Assembly (NCBI RefSeq): GCF_001857945.1
Contig: NZ_CP017770.1
Coordinates: 558,001-622,000, forward strand
From: Paenibacillus crassostreae
GTDB lineage: Bacteria; Bacillota; Bacilli; Paenibacillales; Paenibacillaceae
DNA length: 64,000 bases
Reading direction: 5' to 3'
Every line of letters begins with the position of its first letter. Position 1 is the stretch's first letter. Position numbers and translations under genes: made by a program. Positions 1-9,032 of the stretch are shown piece by piece. The notes under the pieces were generated by a model. That model made no database searches and was not told the origin of the DNA. It worked only from the letters and a program-made list of their open reading frames with translations.

Positions 1-356
1 ATTCCTGTCAGTAACACAAGAAATACGATATGTCTTAAAGCAAAGTGAAGTTTAGCAAATGCATATCCTGCCAGAGCGGCAAACACACAAGTTCCTACAG
101 TAACAAGGACTCCGATATATACACTATTAAAGAAATAAAGTGGAAACTCCGGCTGAGCTTTGAACACATCCGAGAAGTTCGACCATACAAAGGGATCAGG
201 CCACCATTGTGGCGGGAACATGAAAATTTTGGTCTGCTGCTTAAGTGCCGTAGTTACCATCCAGAAAAAAGGAAATATAACTAGGATGGAAACGAAGGAT
301 AATAACAAATAGATCGGCAGATTTTTCACTACTATAGCCAGCTTTTTACTCTTCAT
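1..356 (-). CDS. Carbohydrate ABC transporter permease, MalG/LplC type, 3' part cut off by window edge
   Basis: This is the N-terminal ~118 residues of an inner-membrane sugar permease read on the minus strand from an ATG at 356; the rest lies left of the window. Seen: a short basic N-terminus, a first membrane span (about residues 14-34) ending in a PFFWM-type motif, then a periplasmic stretch with KQQTKIFMFPPQW, followed by the start of the second span with AFAKLHF. This order is typical of the MalG/AraQ subfamily (inference from family knowledge). It overlaps the preceding permease gene by 11 bp, so the two are translated from one operon with the binding lipoprotein. The EAA loop that contacts the ATPase is not in the window. 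No ATPase gene is nearby; such importers commonly share an MsmX-type ATPase. Confidence 0.88.
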   Translation of the reverse strand, partial: MKSKKLAIVVKNLPIYLLLSFVSILVIFPFFWMVTTALKQQTKIFMFPPQWWPDPFVWSNFSDVFKAQPEFPLYFFNSVYIGVLVTVGTCVFAALAGYAFAKLHFALRHIVFLVLLTG

Positions 357-1302
357 GATGTACCCACCTTTTTCTCATATTCCATTGTAAGATGGTCAAT
401 ACCAGTACAAGGAAAAACAATATAAAAGCTATTGCAGATGCATACCCAAAATCAAATATTTTAAAAGCTTGCTGGTAAATATAGTACACAAGTACGTAAG
501 TACTCGTACCCGGACCTCCATCCGTCATCACTTGGATTTGCGAGAATACCTTTAACGAACCTATCAGGGTTAGGATCAGAGCCAGAAAGATTGAAGGCGA
601 AATCATCGGCAACGTTACATGAGTAAACATTTTTGATTTAGAGGCACCGTCTATCCTCGCGGCTTCATAATATAATTTGGGCACATCCTGCAGCGCAGCA
701 AGAAAAATAACCATATTCAATCCTACATTTTTTAATACACTTACGATGATCACCACAGGCATTGCCAATTGAAAATTATATAACCACGCGGGTCCCTGAA
801 TGTGAAACAGCTGTAATATTTCATTTATAAGACCTGATTCCGTTGCGAAAATATATTTCCAGGCGATCGCCCACACCACAATCGAGGTAACGACAGGTGT
901 GAAAATAGCTGTACGAAACAATCCGATTCCCGGTATTTTTCGATTAAGCAATACTGCCAATCCTAAAGCTAAGCAAAGATTTAAAGGAATCAACCCTGCA
1001 GAGAAATAAAGCGTTTGTCCTACAGACTTCCAGAAAAGCGGATCCTCGCTAAACGCCTTTTTATAATTGTCCAGACCAATAAAAGACGATGTATGAAGTA
1101 AGGAATAATCGGTAAAACTCATAAAAAAAGCACCAACAATCGGGACAAATAAAAACAAAATATAACCCAAAACCATCGGTGAAATAAAGAGCCAAGCAAA
1201 CCAGCCTTCACTGCGATGCAGACGACTTTTTTTGCGTTTCCCTAGTCCTGCCTGAACCCTGTATTCTTCAGCTTGAGCATTTTTTACGCCCGTAATATTC
1301 AC
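346..1302 (-). CDS. Carbohydrate ABC transporter permease, MalF/UgpA type
   Basis: 318-residue membrane protein with about six spans. A cytoplasmic basic N-terminus (GKRKKSRLHRSEG) is followed by a first span around residues 35-60. The EAA-type loop is visible in the second half (YYEAARIDGASKSKMFTHVTLP, starting about residue 212), which docks the ATPase. The length is normal for the MalF/UgpA/AraP branch that pairs with a MalG-type partner. It lies 22 bp after the binding lipoprotein gene and overlaps the next permease by 11 bp, so this is a standard SBP-permease-permease operon. The sugar cannot be deduced from sequence; control by the adjacent YesM/YesN pair suggests an oligosaccharide from plant polysaccharide (inference). 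Confidence 0.93.
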   Translation of the reverse strand: MNITGVKNAQAEEYRVQAGLGKRKKSRLHRSEGWFAWLFISPMVLGYILFLFVPIVGAFFMSFTDYSLLHTSSFIGLDNYKKAFSEDPLFWKSVGQTLYFSAGLIPLNLCLALGLAVLLNRKIPGIGLFRTAIFTPVVTSIVVWAIAWKYIFATESGLINEILQLFHIQGPAWLYNFQLAMPVVIIVSVLKNVGLNMVIFLAALQDVPKLYYEAARIDGASKSKMFTHVTLPMISPSIFLALILTLIGSLKVFSQIQVMTDGGPGTSTYVLVYYIYQQAFKIFDFGYASAIAFILFFLVLVLTILQWNMRKRWVHHEE

Positions 1303-1324
1303 GGCACTCTTTCCTTTCTTGGAC

Positions 1325-2641
1325 TTACTTTAACAAAGGTGTAATCGCTTCATCTGCATTCTTCAATACTTCTTGGACTGTTCCAGATTGCGAATATAAA
1401 TAATCAAGCACTGATTTCATATTCGAATCAATTTTTGCCCAATCCTTAAAGCTTGGTAAAGTTTGCGCTGCAGCCATTTGATCAATTACAGCCAGTTTCA
1501 TACTTTCAGCAGACGGACCTTGGTTTAAGAAAGCATCTGATTCAAGTACACTTTTACGACTAGGCACAAAATATTGAGATGTGATGGTCATGTTATCTGG
1601 ATTTGTAATATATTTCAGGAATTCAATGGCCTCCTCAGGATGTTGTGAATCTTTGAAAAGGGTAACTGCAGCGTACCCGAGTGTTGTTCCAAGTCCATTG
1701 GGTCCAGCTGGCAAAGGTGCAATATCCCATTCAAAATCCGTAACCGCCTTGGCTTTACCCATATAACTGAACAATTCTTTTTGCATCGCTATTTTTCCTG
1801 AATCAAATGTCGTTTGATCACCCGGCTTCGGATGAACACCATCTTTAAAAATCATATCCGAAAACAATTGCAAGGCTTGCTCCCCTTGGCTCGAATCCAA
1901 TGTGAATTCTGTACCTTCTTTGTTAATTAATTCTGCTCCATAAGCGTTAAAAAGCGTTTGCAACGCATCAGGCCAATTCTCCCACCCATTCCGAATAAGA
2001 TTAGTGCCATATATGCCCTTGGAGGAATCCGTAAGTGCTTTTGCCGCCTTCAAATATTCGTCGTAATTCCACTTGCCCTCAATATAAAGTTCTGTCGGTG
2101 TTACCAGACCTTTTTCTTTAAATAGTGTTTTATTGTAGTAGATCATTGAAGGTGGTGTTGAAAATGGAATACCATAATGGTTGTCACCCTTACTTATCAA
2201 TTCAAGACCTGATGGAAAAATATCAGCAAAATTATACGCTTCATCTGATTTCAAATCGGAAATATCCAGCAAAGCATCTGTCGAAATAAATTGCGGAATC
2301 ATCCGTTCGGCTAACCATGCAATATCCGGCGCTGTTCTCGAAGCTTGCATAATCGTCAACTTTTGCTGATAATCAGCTAACGGAATGACCATAATTTCTA
2401 CTTGAATATTCGGGTTCTGTTCATTAAATTTCGCGATCATATCTTCATACATCTGTTTATGTGTATCATTTCCCCAGATGCTGAACTTCAGTGTGACTTC
2501 CTTTTGTGAAGCTTCCGTTGCTTCTGGTGCTGTTGTTGCTTGCTCTGTATTTCCTTTAACCTCCGTCTTATTTGTACCGCAGCCCGCGATCATAACCAAC
2601 ATGAGCAGCAGTGACATGATGATCGTTGCACCTTTTTTCAT
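1325..2641 (-). CDS. Extracellular sugar-binding lipoprotein of ABC importer
   Basis: 438-residue family 1 solute-binding protein. The N-terminus is a lipoprotein signal: a lysine start, a hydrophobic core and a lipobox ending MIAGC, with Cys21 the predicted lipidated residue. A low-complexity Thr/Glu/Ala linker (about residues 24-48) follows, then the mature lobe beginning VTLKFSIWG. Motifs such as RTAPDIAWLAE and PSMIYYNKTLF are usual in maltose/arabinose-binding relatives. It is the first gene of the importer operon and sits 146 bp downstream of the response regulator gene, with its own promoter region. A cre-like half site at 2679-2692 suggests catabolite control. Confidence 0.93.
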   Translation of the reverse strand: MKKGATIIMSLLLMLVMIAGCGTNKTEVKGNTEQATTAPEATEASQKEVTLKFSIWGNDTHKQMYEDMIAKFNEQNPNIQVEIMVIPLADYQQKLTIMQASRTAPDIAWLAERMIPQFISTDALLDISDLKSDEAYNFADIFPSGLELISKGDNHYGIPFSTPPSMIYYNKTLFKEKGLVTPTELYIEGKWNYDEYLKAAKALTDSSKGIYGTNLIRNGWENWPDALQTLFNAYGAELINKEGTEFTLDSSQGEQALQLFSDMIFKDGVHPKPGDQTTFDSGKIAMQKELFSYMGKAKAVTDFEWDIAPLPAGPNGLGTTLGYAAVTLFKDSQHPEEAIEFLKYITNPDNMTITSQYFVPSRKSVLESDAFLNQGPSAESMKLAVIDQMAAAQTLPSFKDWAKIDSNMKSVLDYLYSQSGTVQEVLKNADEAITPLLK

Positions 2642-2678
2642 AGGTATTTACCCCCTTTAAATTTTGAAATCACTATTT

Positions 2679-2692
2679 ATGGAGCGCTTTCA
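2679..2692 (-). promoter_or_regulatory. cre-like site (possible CcpA operator)
   Basis: On the minus strand the sequence begins TGAAAGCGCT, matching the first ten bases of the CcpA cre consensus, but the last four (CCAT) do not match well. It lies just downstream of AT-rich -10-like stretches (TATAAT at 2701-2750 on the minus strand) in front of the binding lipoprotein gene, the position expected for catabolite repression. Only one half is good, so this is tentative. Confidence 0.4.
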
Positions 2693-2787
2693 TAATTTGA
2701 TTATATAAAAGATGGCCACTCCATTATAATGACCTAATGTTCAGAAAAGGTTTGAATTGTATTGAACTATTATTAACGTGCTGAGTA

Positions 2788-3564
2788 TTAATGATCATGA
2801 TCCCGGTACTCCGTAGGTGTAAAACCCACTACTTGTTTAAACACAGACATAAAATATTTATTGTTTGGATATCCCACGAGTCGCGAAATATCTTGAATTT
2901 TTAGCTGCGTATGCTTTAACAACCCTTTTGCTTTCTCCATACGGCACTTCGTTACGTAATCGGAAAGATTAATACCTGTTTCCGTTTTAAATAACACCGA
3001 TAAATATCGATGATTCAGATGTACCTGATCAGCCAAATATTGCAAAGAAATATCCTGTTCCAACCGTAATGTGATAATTTCTTTAATTTTACGAATGATT
3101 TGACGCTCCTTCACCACATCTACAGGATCTGAACTCATAGTATTAGTTGATAAAGTCTGCAAAGGTTGCTCCATATGAATTGTATTATTTCCTTTAAGCT
3201 TATTAGTCAACTTTTGGATGACATGTGCCAGCTCAACTCGATCTAGCGGTTTAAGCAAATAATCGGTTACTTCATAACGCAACGCTTCTCTTACATAGGC
3301 AAAATCACTGTAACCACTGATAATCACCATTGGCATGGAAGGACTTTGTTCCTTCAAACGTTTCATCAGCTCGATTCCATTCATGTCCTTCATCCGAATA
3401 TCTGTAATAACGATTTCTGTGACATTGGTTTTAAGCCATTCCAGAGCTTCCAGACCGTTCGATGCTTCACCTACTACCTTGCAACCTCCAATCACATCCT
3501 CAAGCAGCTTGCGAAATCGTGAACGCAAATTAATTTCATCCTCGACCAGTAGAATTTGAAGCAT
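2788..3564 (-). CDS. YesN-type response regulator with AraC DNA-binding domain
   Basis: 258 residues. The receiver domain spans about residues 1-120, with the acidic pair in VEDE near the N-terminus, the phospho-acceptor Asp55 in ITDIRM, the SGYSD segment and the switch Lys in YLLKPLD. The C-terminal ~100 residues form an AraC-type double helix-turn-helix ending in VVGFTPTEYRDH. It starts 3 bp after the stop of the sensor kinase gene, so the pair is co-translated. In Paenibacillus and Bacillus such pairs sense extracellular oligosaccharides and switch on the neighbouring importer (family knowledge); here the binding lipoprotein gene is immediately downstream. It is shorter than many YesN proteins (often over 350 residues) because it lacks a long middle linker. 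Confidence 0.93.
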   Translation of the reverse strand: MLQILLVEDEINLRSRFRKLLEDVIGGCKVVGEASNGLEALEWLKTNVTEIVITDIRMKDMNGIELMKRLKEQSPSMPMVIISGYSDFAYVREALRYEVTDYLLKPLDRVELAHVIQKLTNKLKGNNTIHMEQPLQTLSTNTMSSDPVDVVKERQIIRKIKEIITLRLEQDISLQYLADQVHLNHRYLSVLFKTETGINLSDYVTKCRMEKAKGLLKHTQLKIQDISRLVGYPNNKYFMSVFKQVVGFTPTEYRDHDH

Positions 3565-3567
3565 AGG

Positions 3568-5334
3568 TTAATTATCCTCCTCGTAGCGTAATGGGAAACG
3601 TAACGTTAATTGAATGCCTCTATCCTTTGCCCCATTAATAAACAGACCATAACCTTCTCCGTACAGTAAATACAATCGCCGATGCACATTCCGAAGCGCA
3701 AACTCCTTTTTCTTTTCCCCAAATCGTTGTCTAAGCGTTTCATCCCGCTCTGCATATATATGCTTTTTAACATAGGCCATACGTTCAGTTGTCATTCCAG
3801 CACCATTGTCTTCAATGAGAATGATAAGATCTTCCTCTTCTATTGTAGACATGATTTTGACCGTAACCGGATCATCTTCAAGGGCATGTTCTATCACATT
3901 CTCAACTAATGGCTGTAGGATTAACTTCGGAATTAATAGGTAGTCATGACCGATTTCAATATAAAATTCTGTAGAAAGGTTAATTCCTAAGCGTGTTGAT
4001 TGAATATCCAAATAGGCTTTCACAAAAGAAATTTCATCTTTCAAAAAAACATATTTGTCCTGTCGATCTACGGTATACCTTAGAAGACGCCCCAGGTTCA
4101 CAACCACATCAGATACCTCGAATTGATTGGATTGCAAAGCAAGTGAATTAATAGATTCCAACGTATTATATATAAAATGAGGATTCATCTGACTCTGTAG
4201 TGCGTAGAATTCAGCTTCCTGTTCACGCAGCTTACTCTCGTATACTTCCTTAACCAATCTTTCAATTTCAGTGACCATAATATTAAAACCAAAAGTAAGC
4301 TGCCCAATTTCATCATACGTTGTCACTACCGCCCGTTCTTGAAAATCACCTTTTTGGACCTTCCTCATCTTCATTTGGAGATGTCTTATTGGCTTAACTA
4401 ATCTTCCTGAAGCAATTCCTGCAAAAAAATAAGCGAGCAGAATAGCTCCTAAAGAAATGAAGAGTGTAGAGCGAGTTAATTGGCGTGCACCCACCTTCAT
4501 ATCATCTTGTGGGATTAGCACCGTTACTTTCATGCCTGTATAACCAGATTGTTTGGTCGCTGTAATTAATGTCTCCCCGTCTATGGTTATTTTAGGTCCT
4601 GTTGCAATCAAATCAACCTTGCCATGAAGCGGATACAACAGCTTATTTTGACGATCCGAGACATAGAGCTGACTATTCGGGCTAAAACTGGCTGAACCGA
4701 GAATTTTTCGAAATCCGGTCTCCGTGAGATCGACCTTCACAATTCCCAATTGTTCATTCGTCAGCGTTGCCCTAACCACTCTTGCAATCGAAACGACCTC
4801 TTTATTCTGACCAATATAGTAATTCACCGTATGCGGCGGGATAATGACTAGATCGCCATTCGCTGCAATCACATCGTCCATCCAATGATTGTCTTCATAC
4901 GCCCAATTCTTAGCGATACTTTCTTGCAAATTACTGAATATCGTGCCGTCATTAGCGAAAATAGTAATGCTCTGAAGCTCGCTGCGATCAATGGCAAGCG
5001 ACGAAATCATCAGATTCATTTTTGCCGCTTCTTCCGATTTAACGAAATTGCCACTCGTGTTAGTCGTCGATAAATGTGCATTAAGAATGCCAATGACATT
5101 ATTGTCGTAATATGGCGCCAAGGTTAATCTGTCCATATCTTTGATATAGCGATCTAAATTAATAGTTATCTGGTCTATTATCTGCTCTGTATAAGTAATT
5201 GCATCCGCCTCTACATTTCTCGAATATTGCTTATATGTAATAAATCCAATTAAGAAAAATGGTATCGTAATCAGCACTAATAAAAGAATAATAAATTTCA
5301 TCCGAAGGGATAAAAACAACCTTTTTGATTTCAA
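3568..5334 (-). CDS. YesM-type sensor histidine kinase
   Basis: 588 residues. There is one membrane span near residues 12-32, a long extracellular sensor region, a second span near residues 285-308 (FISLGAILLAYFFAG), then a HAMP segment. The His_kinase (LytS/YesM) box reads QMNPHFIYNTLESIN, with the phospho-accepting His. The HATPase domain shows the N box (LQPLVENVIEHAL) and the G1 box (IEDNGAGM). The order sensor-HAMP-kinase is standard for the LytS/YesM class, which pairs with AraC-type response regulators. It is the first gene of the sensor-regulator-importer string, and the promoter must lie between 5335 and the divergent region near 5500. The ligand is unknown. Confidence 0.93.
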   Translation of the reverse strand: MKSKRLFLSLRMKFIILLLVLITIPFFLIGFITYKQYSRNVEADAITYTEQIIDQITINLDRYIKDMDRLTLAPYYDNNVIGILNAHLSTTNTSGNFVKSEEAAKMNLMISSLAIDRSELQSITIFANDGTIFSNLQESIAKNWAYEDNHWMDDVIAANGDLVIIPPHTVNYYIGQNKEVVSIARVVRATLTNEQLGIVKVDLTETGFRKILGSASFSPNSQLYVSDRQNKLLYPLHGKVDLIATGPKITIDGETLITATKQSGYTGMKVTVLIPQDDMKVGARQLTRSTLFISLGAILLAYFFAGIASGRLVKPIRHLQMKMRKVQKGDFQERAVVTTYDEIGQLTFGFNIMVTEIERLVKEVYESKLREQEAEFYALQSQMNPHFIYNTLESINSLALQSNQFEVSDVVVNLGRLLRYTVDRQDKYVFLKDEISFVKAYLDIQSTRLGINLSTEFYIEIGHDYLLIPKLILQPLVENVIEHALEDDPVTVKIMSTIEEEDLIILIEDNGAGMTTERMAYVKKHIYAERDETLRQRFGEKKKEFALRNVHRRLYLLYGEGYGLFINGAKDRGIQLTLRFPLRYEEDN

Positions 5335-5513
5335 AGTCTGAATCCCACCTCACCTAATAAACCTTATTATGATAATCAATTATAATTTTACTGAAAGCGG
5401 TTACGAAAAATGTAGAGGAGCGTTATTTATGAGTTCAAACTTGTTCAAATACCTGAAAACCGGAATTTTCGACTTCGGGAATTGCCCGATCATTCAATCT
5501 GAAACGGATTCGA

Positions 5514-5903
5514 TCAACGAGTATTCTTTTCAGTTAGTAGAATATCTTTATCTAGTACTTTTTCAAGTTTTATTAATTTATCGTAATTTACATTTCCATC
5601 GTTCACTGCATATGTAACTTCTGCAGCTGCTATATACTTACCCCCTTTAACCTTTAATACTAAATCAGTAGTTATATATTCATTAGCAGCATGGTCGGTT
5701 TTGTAGTATATGTATGTATTGGTTCCATCTTGAAATATACTAAATCTCAATTTATCATTATTTTCTCGAATAGCAGCTTGAATCGAAGTAGGAGCATCTT
5801 CTATTGCTACAACTTCATATTCAACACTTTTACCCAAGAACATATAAACAAATAACAAAACGATAATGATGCTTAAAAAAATGATAACAATATTTTTTTT
5901 CAT
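5514..5903 (-). CDS. Hypothetical membrane-anchored small protein
   Basis: 129 residues: a lysine-rich start, a single very hydrophobic segment (about residues 4-24, no lipobox) and a soluble extracellular region with alternating Tyr/Thr-rich strands. The segment GTNTYIYYKTDHAANEY suggests a small beta-rich domain. The start is supported by an AGGAG-like site (gaggagtaattc on the minus strand) just upstream. I do not recognise a family with confidence. It stands alone between the kinase gene and the methyltransferase gene on the same strand, and there is no sign of co-function. Confidence 0.6.
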   Translation of the reverse strand: MKKNIVIIFLSIIIVLLFVYMFLGKSVEYEVVAIEDAPTSIQAAIRENNDKLRFSIFQDGTNTYIYYKTDHAANEYITTDLVLKVKGGKYIAAAEVTYAVNDGNVNYDKLIKLEKVLDKDILLTEKNTR

Positions 5904-5956
5904 AAAGAATTACTCCTCTTTTCCTTAAGTTAGACTGGTTCATATTTATTGACTTA

Positions 5957-6559
5957 TTACCTCGGGTTCGCCCAAATAAGATGAACTGTGTTAAGCCAGT
6001 AGCTTTCCACCTTATTGATTTTGAGACCTGACTCTCGAATTAGTTCCATAATGTTTCTTGTATGGTGACATCCATAAGCACGATATAAAAGCGGATTAAG
6101 TACTTTTTGGACAGTGGAAAACGCAAGGTTAGAGCTGATCCCATGTTCCATGAGAAGGATTTGCCCATCCGGCCTACACCACCGATTGATTTTATCCAAC
6201 ACCATTGATGGATTATCATAACTGCAAAATGATAACGTAGATACAATAGTATCGAATGATTGGTCGGAAAAGTTCATTTCTTCAATATCAGAACAAAGAA
6301 ATTCACCGTCAATATGATATTGTTTTGCCGCTCGTTTTGCTTTCTCAAGCATCGTGTCACTAAAGTCAGTTGCGGTAACCTTAATTGCTGGAGGATAAAA
6401 TGGGAAATTAGCACCTGCTCCTACTGCAAGCTCAAGCACCTCGCCCTTCGCGTGGCTTAAAAGATGTTGACGCCAACGGTGTTGTTCTGGGTTTTCTCTT
6501 TTTTTCTCATATTGGGTTGCTTGCTTATCAAAGATACGTATTAACTTCTGCTTCTCCAT
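5957..6559 (-). CDS. Class I SAM-dependent methyltransferase
   Basis: 200 residues with the Rossmann-type SAM-binding fold. Motif I reads LELAVGAGANFPFY (about residues 40-53), followed by the acidic end of strand 2 (VTATDFSDTMLEKA), the motif II region CSDIEEMNFSDQSFDTIVSTLS, and the post-motif MEHG. It resembles the UbiE/Methyltransf_11 group, including the phosphatidylethanolamine-type methyltransferases of Firmicutes, but the substrate cannot be assigned. The C-terminus (WLNTVHLIWANPR) is complete. It is monocistronic on the minus strand with an AGGTGGGATATAA-type upstream region. Confidence 0.85.
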   Translation of the reverse strand: MEKQKLIRIFDKQATQYEKKRENPEQHRWRQHLLSHAKGEVLELAVGAGANFPFYPPAIKVTATDFSDTMLEKAKRAAKQYHIDGEFLCSDIEEMNFSDQSFDTIVSTLSFCSYDNPSMVLDKINRWCRPDGQILLMEHGISSNLAFSTVQKVLNPLLYRAYGCHHTRNIMELIRESGLKINKVESYWLNTVHLIWANPR

Positions 6560-6621
6560 TTATATCCCACCTTTCGATATAGTAATTAGCTCGTAAGCTT
6601 AACTCATACTCGTAACTTTCT

Positions 6622-7389
6622 TCATTCGTCTTCCGCTTCACTTTCAAATAACTGATTCAGCATTTTATCTTTATTATTAAGGAACTCCTTCATAATCACG
6701 TAATGATCGGTTTCCTCTAAAGAACTCATTTCGATGCCATCTGGATTTAGATTATATATAATTGAGTCTGGGTATGCCATCAGGATTGGTGAATGAGTTG
6801 AAATGATAAATTGTGAGTTTTGTTGAACCAGTTCATGAATTCGTGCAAGCATCGCCATTTGGCGGAGAGGGGACAATGCAGCCTCTGGTTCATCCAAAAT
6901 ATATAATCCTTTACCTCCGAAGCGATGCACGAATGTTGAAAAAAACGACTCACCATGTGACTGCTCGTGTAAAGACTTCCCACCATAAGATTCTTTAATT
7001 GGGCGATCGGATGAATCTTGACTATCGAGATCATCTATATTCGTAGCGAGGTTATAATAACTTTCAGCTCTAAAAAAGAAGCCATCTTTAGGTCTATAAG
7101 GACCTTTAATCAATTGAATATATTCATACAAGTCAGAATGAGTAGATCGAGTCGAGAAAGAAAAGTTAATCGTTCCACCCTCAGGATTAAACCCCCACGC
7201 TACTGCAATTGACTCCATTAGAGTTGATTTCCCCATTCCATTCTCACCAACTATATAGGTTACCTTAGGGTGGAGATCAAGCTTATGGAGACTCTTAATT
7301 ACCCCTAAATTAAATGGATAGTTATCGTAAGATGGGATACCCTGTCTTTTTAGCTGAATCTGCTTTAAAAAACATTCATGAGAATTCAA
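6622..7389 (-). CDS. AAA/SMC-like ATPase (COG3910 type)
   Basis: 255 residues. Seen: Walker A GENGMGKST near residue 50, a signature-like SHGES around residue 143, Walker B LYILDEPEAALSP near residue 163 and a switch His in ISTHSPIL. This is the ABC-like AAA fold of the COG3910 group, which stands alone and lacks membrane segments. Close relatives occur in defence and DNA-repair contexts, but no partner nuclease is adjacent, so the role is unknown. It is transcribed divergently from the LysE gene and ends 62 bp before the methyltransferase gene starts. Confidence 0.82.
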   Translation of the reverse strand: MNSHECFLKQIQLKRQGIPSYDNYPFNLGVIKSLHKLDLHPKVTYIVGENGMGKSTLMESIAVAWGFNPEGGTINFSFSTRSTHSDLYEYIQLIKGPYRPKDGFFFRAESYYNLATNIDDLDSQDSSDRPIKESYGGKSLHEQSHGESFFSTFVHRFGGKGLYILDEPEAALSPLRQMAMLARIHELVQQNSQFIISTHSPILMAYPDSIIYNLNPDGIEMSSLEETDHYVIMKEFLNNKDKMLNQLFESEAEDE

Positions 7390-7508
7390 ATTTTATCACT
7401 CCATTTACTAGAACTGTTTCATCCAAGTTTAACTGACTGCAATAATATACTATAAGCATGCTAGATGAAAGGTGTATATTCATGTGATACTTTTATAGGA
7501 GGTTTAAC

Positions 7509-8090
7509 ATGAATTTAACATCCTTTTTGATCTATTGTGTTGTGGTTACAATTACACCTGGACCTACCAATATTGTTATTTTATCTTCCGTACAACACTT
7601 TGGCGCCAGAAAAACAATGCAGTATGTATATGGGGCCACTATAGCTTTTGGTTTGTTACTCGCCACATCTTCCATACTCAACCGCATTCTTGTTGAGATC
7701 ATTCCGAATATTTTGAGTATTATGCGGATCATCGGCGGTTTTTATATGCTCTATCTTGCTTACCAAATCTATCAAATGGGTTCAACGGAAACTAAAAATC
7801 ATCAACCAGCTAATTTTGTCTCTGGCTTACTAATGCAATTTGTAAATCCAAAGGTGCTATTGTTTACGGTAACCGTTATACCTAGTTATGTGTTGCCCTA
7901 TTATACATCATCACTTGCATCGTTCCTATTTGTTATAATAATATCAGTTATCGGTTTTTTGGCATTTACGACCTGGGTTATATTTGGTACGATCTTCAGA
8001 AGTTATCTGCAGAACCATCAAAAGGTGATTAATGTCCTGATGGCGCTCTTTTTAGTGTACTCTGCAATATTGGTTTCGGGGATCCTATAG
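7509..8090 (+). CDS. LysE/RhtB family amino-acid exporter
   Basis: 193-residue membrane protein with about six spans. The N-terminus carries the family motif TPGPTNIVI directly after the first hydrophobic stretch, and GGFYMLYLAYQIY closes the third span, both hallmarks of the RhtB/LysE superfamily of amino-acid efflux proteins. An AGGAGG site (tataggaggtttaacatg) sets the start. An AraC-type regulator gene follows after 19 bp on the same strand and probably controls it. The exported substrate is not deducible. Confidence 0.9.
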   Translation: MNLTSFLIYCVVVTITPGPTNIVILSSVQHFGARKTMQYVYGATIAFGLLLATSSILNRILVEIIPNILSIMRIIGGFYMLYLAYQIYQMGSTETKNHQPANFVSGLLMQFVNPKVLLFTVTVIPSYVLPYYTSSLASFLFVIIISVIGFLAFTTWVIFGTIFRSYLQNHQKVINVLMALFLVYSAILVSGIL

Positions 8091-8109
8091 AGATTGGGAG
8101 GCGAAGAGT

Positions 8110-8886
8110 ATGGAGAAATTCAACTATAGAAAGTCAACAGATATTCTGGCCTTATCGGCGAGTATGACTGATTTCACATATAAAAAGCACTGCCACGAGG
8201 AATATGCGATCGGTGTAACCCTGCGTGGCATTCAGCAATATAACCTAGACGGTAGTTTTCAATCATCCCATAAAAATGGCGTAATGCTGTTTAATCCCGA
8301 GCAGTCGCATGACGGTAGGTCATATGATAAATCTGGTATTGAATATGTCATGCTCTATATCAAGCCGGATCTATTCTTAGAGATATCGAAAAAGAAAGAA
8401 TTAGTGAATTTCTCATCTCCAATCATCTACGATGCCAGCTTAGCACAATGTATATTATCCCTAAGCCATGCAATCCAGAACGGAAAAGAAGAATCACTAT
8501 GCAATGAACTGCTATTAACTCTAGTCGACTATGTATCCAATACAGAAATAGATACACCCCATAGAAAAAATAATAAACTTGTTAAAAAAACAAAAGAAAT
8601 GATGTTTGGCAATATAGAAAATGTGCTTAAGCTTGACGATCTCTGTAAAGAATTTGACCTGTCCAAATATCAGTTTATTCGTGAGTTTAAAACTTATACA
8701 GGAATATCACCCTATCAGTTTTTTCTGAATTGTAAGGTAGAACATGCCAAGCATTCCATTGAGAAAAACAAAGATATCTATTTGGCAGTGGCGGAATGCG
8801 GATTTGTGGATCTAACTCACATGAACAGGCATTTTAAGAGTGTGTTCGGAATAACTCCATATGAATACATGTCACAACTTAACTGA
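8110..8886 (+). CDS. AraC family transcriptional regulator with cupin-type sensor
   Basis: 258 residues. The N-terminal part (about 1-140) is an AraC_binding cupin: HCHEEYAIGVTLRG contains the metal/effector-type His-Glu pattern and FNPEQSHDG ends the barrel. The C-terminal ~95 residues are a double helix-turn-helix with the AraC signature (AECGFVDLTHMNRHFKSVFG, then ITPYEYM). The start follows a GGGAGGCG site. It lies 19 bp downstream of the LysE exporter gene, an arrangement common for exporters induced by their own substrate (inference). Confidence 0.9.
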   Translation: MEKFNYRKSTDILALSASMTDFTYKKHCHEEYAIGVTLRGIQQYNLDGSFQSSHKNGVMLFNPEQSHDGRSYDKSGIEYVMLYIKPDLFLEISKKKELVNFSSPIIYDASLAQCILSLSHAIQNGKEESLCNELLLTLVDYVSNTEIDTPHRKNNKLVKKTKEMMFGNIENVLKLDDLCKEFDLSKYQFIREFKTYTGISPYQFFLNCKVEHAKHSIEKNKDIYLAVAECGFVDLTHMNRHFKSVFGITPYEYMSQLN

Positions 8887-8955
8887 TCAGGATTGATATT
8901 TCATTATCGTTATTCATGCTTAAGGTTATGTTCTCATCTTTGTGTAAAACGAAAA

Positions 8956-9001
8956 AAGGCCTGTATACAAAGCCACGATTACGAGGCTCTGCATACAGGC
9001 T
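8956..9001 (-). terminator. Intrinsic terminator of the lipoprotein gene
   Basis: GCCTGTAT and ATACAGGC arms enclose a second AGCC/GGCT pairing. Read on the minus strand the hairpin is followed by CTTTTTT, so it mainly ends the lipoprotein transcript; it may also stop the convergent AraC transcript. Confidence 0.75.
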
Positions 9002-9032
9002 ATTTATATTAATGATCAGTATGATTACGAGA

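Noticed and set aside
5369-5617. 82-residue + strand frame between kinase and small membrane protein genes
   Set aside because: Its second half is antisense to the 129-residue gene and it has no ribosome binding site.
6622-7389. AAA ATPase as part of a defence system (Gabija/Septu/retron type)
   Set aside because: It has no nuclease, reverse transcriptase or toxin partner; neighbours are a methyltransferase of metabolic type and a divergent exporter.
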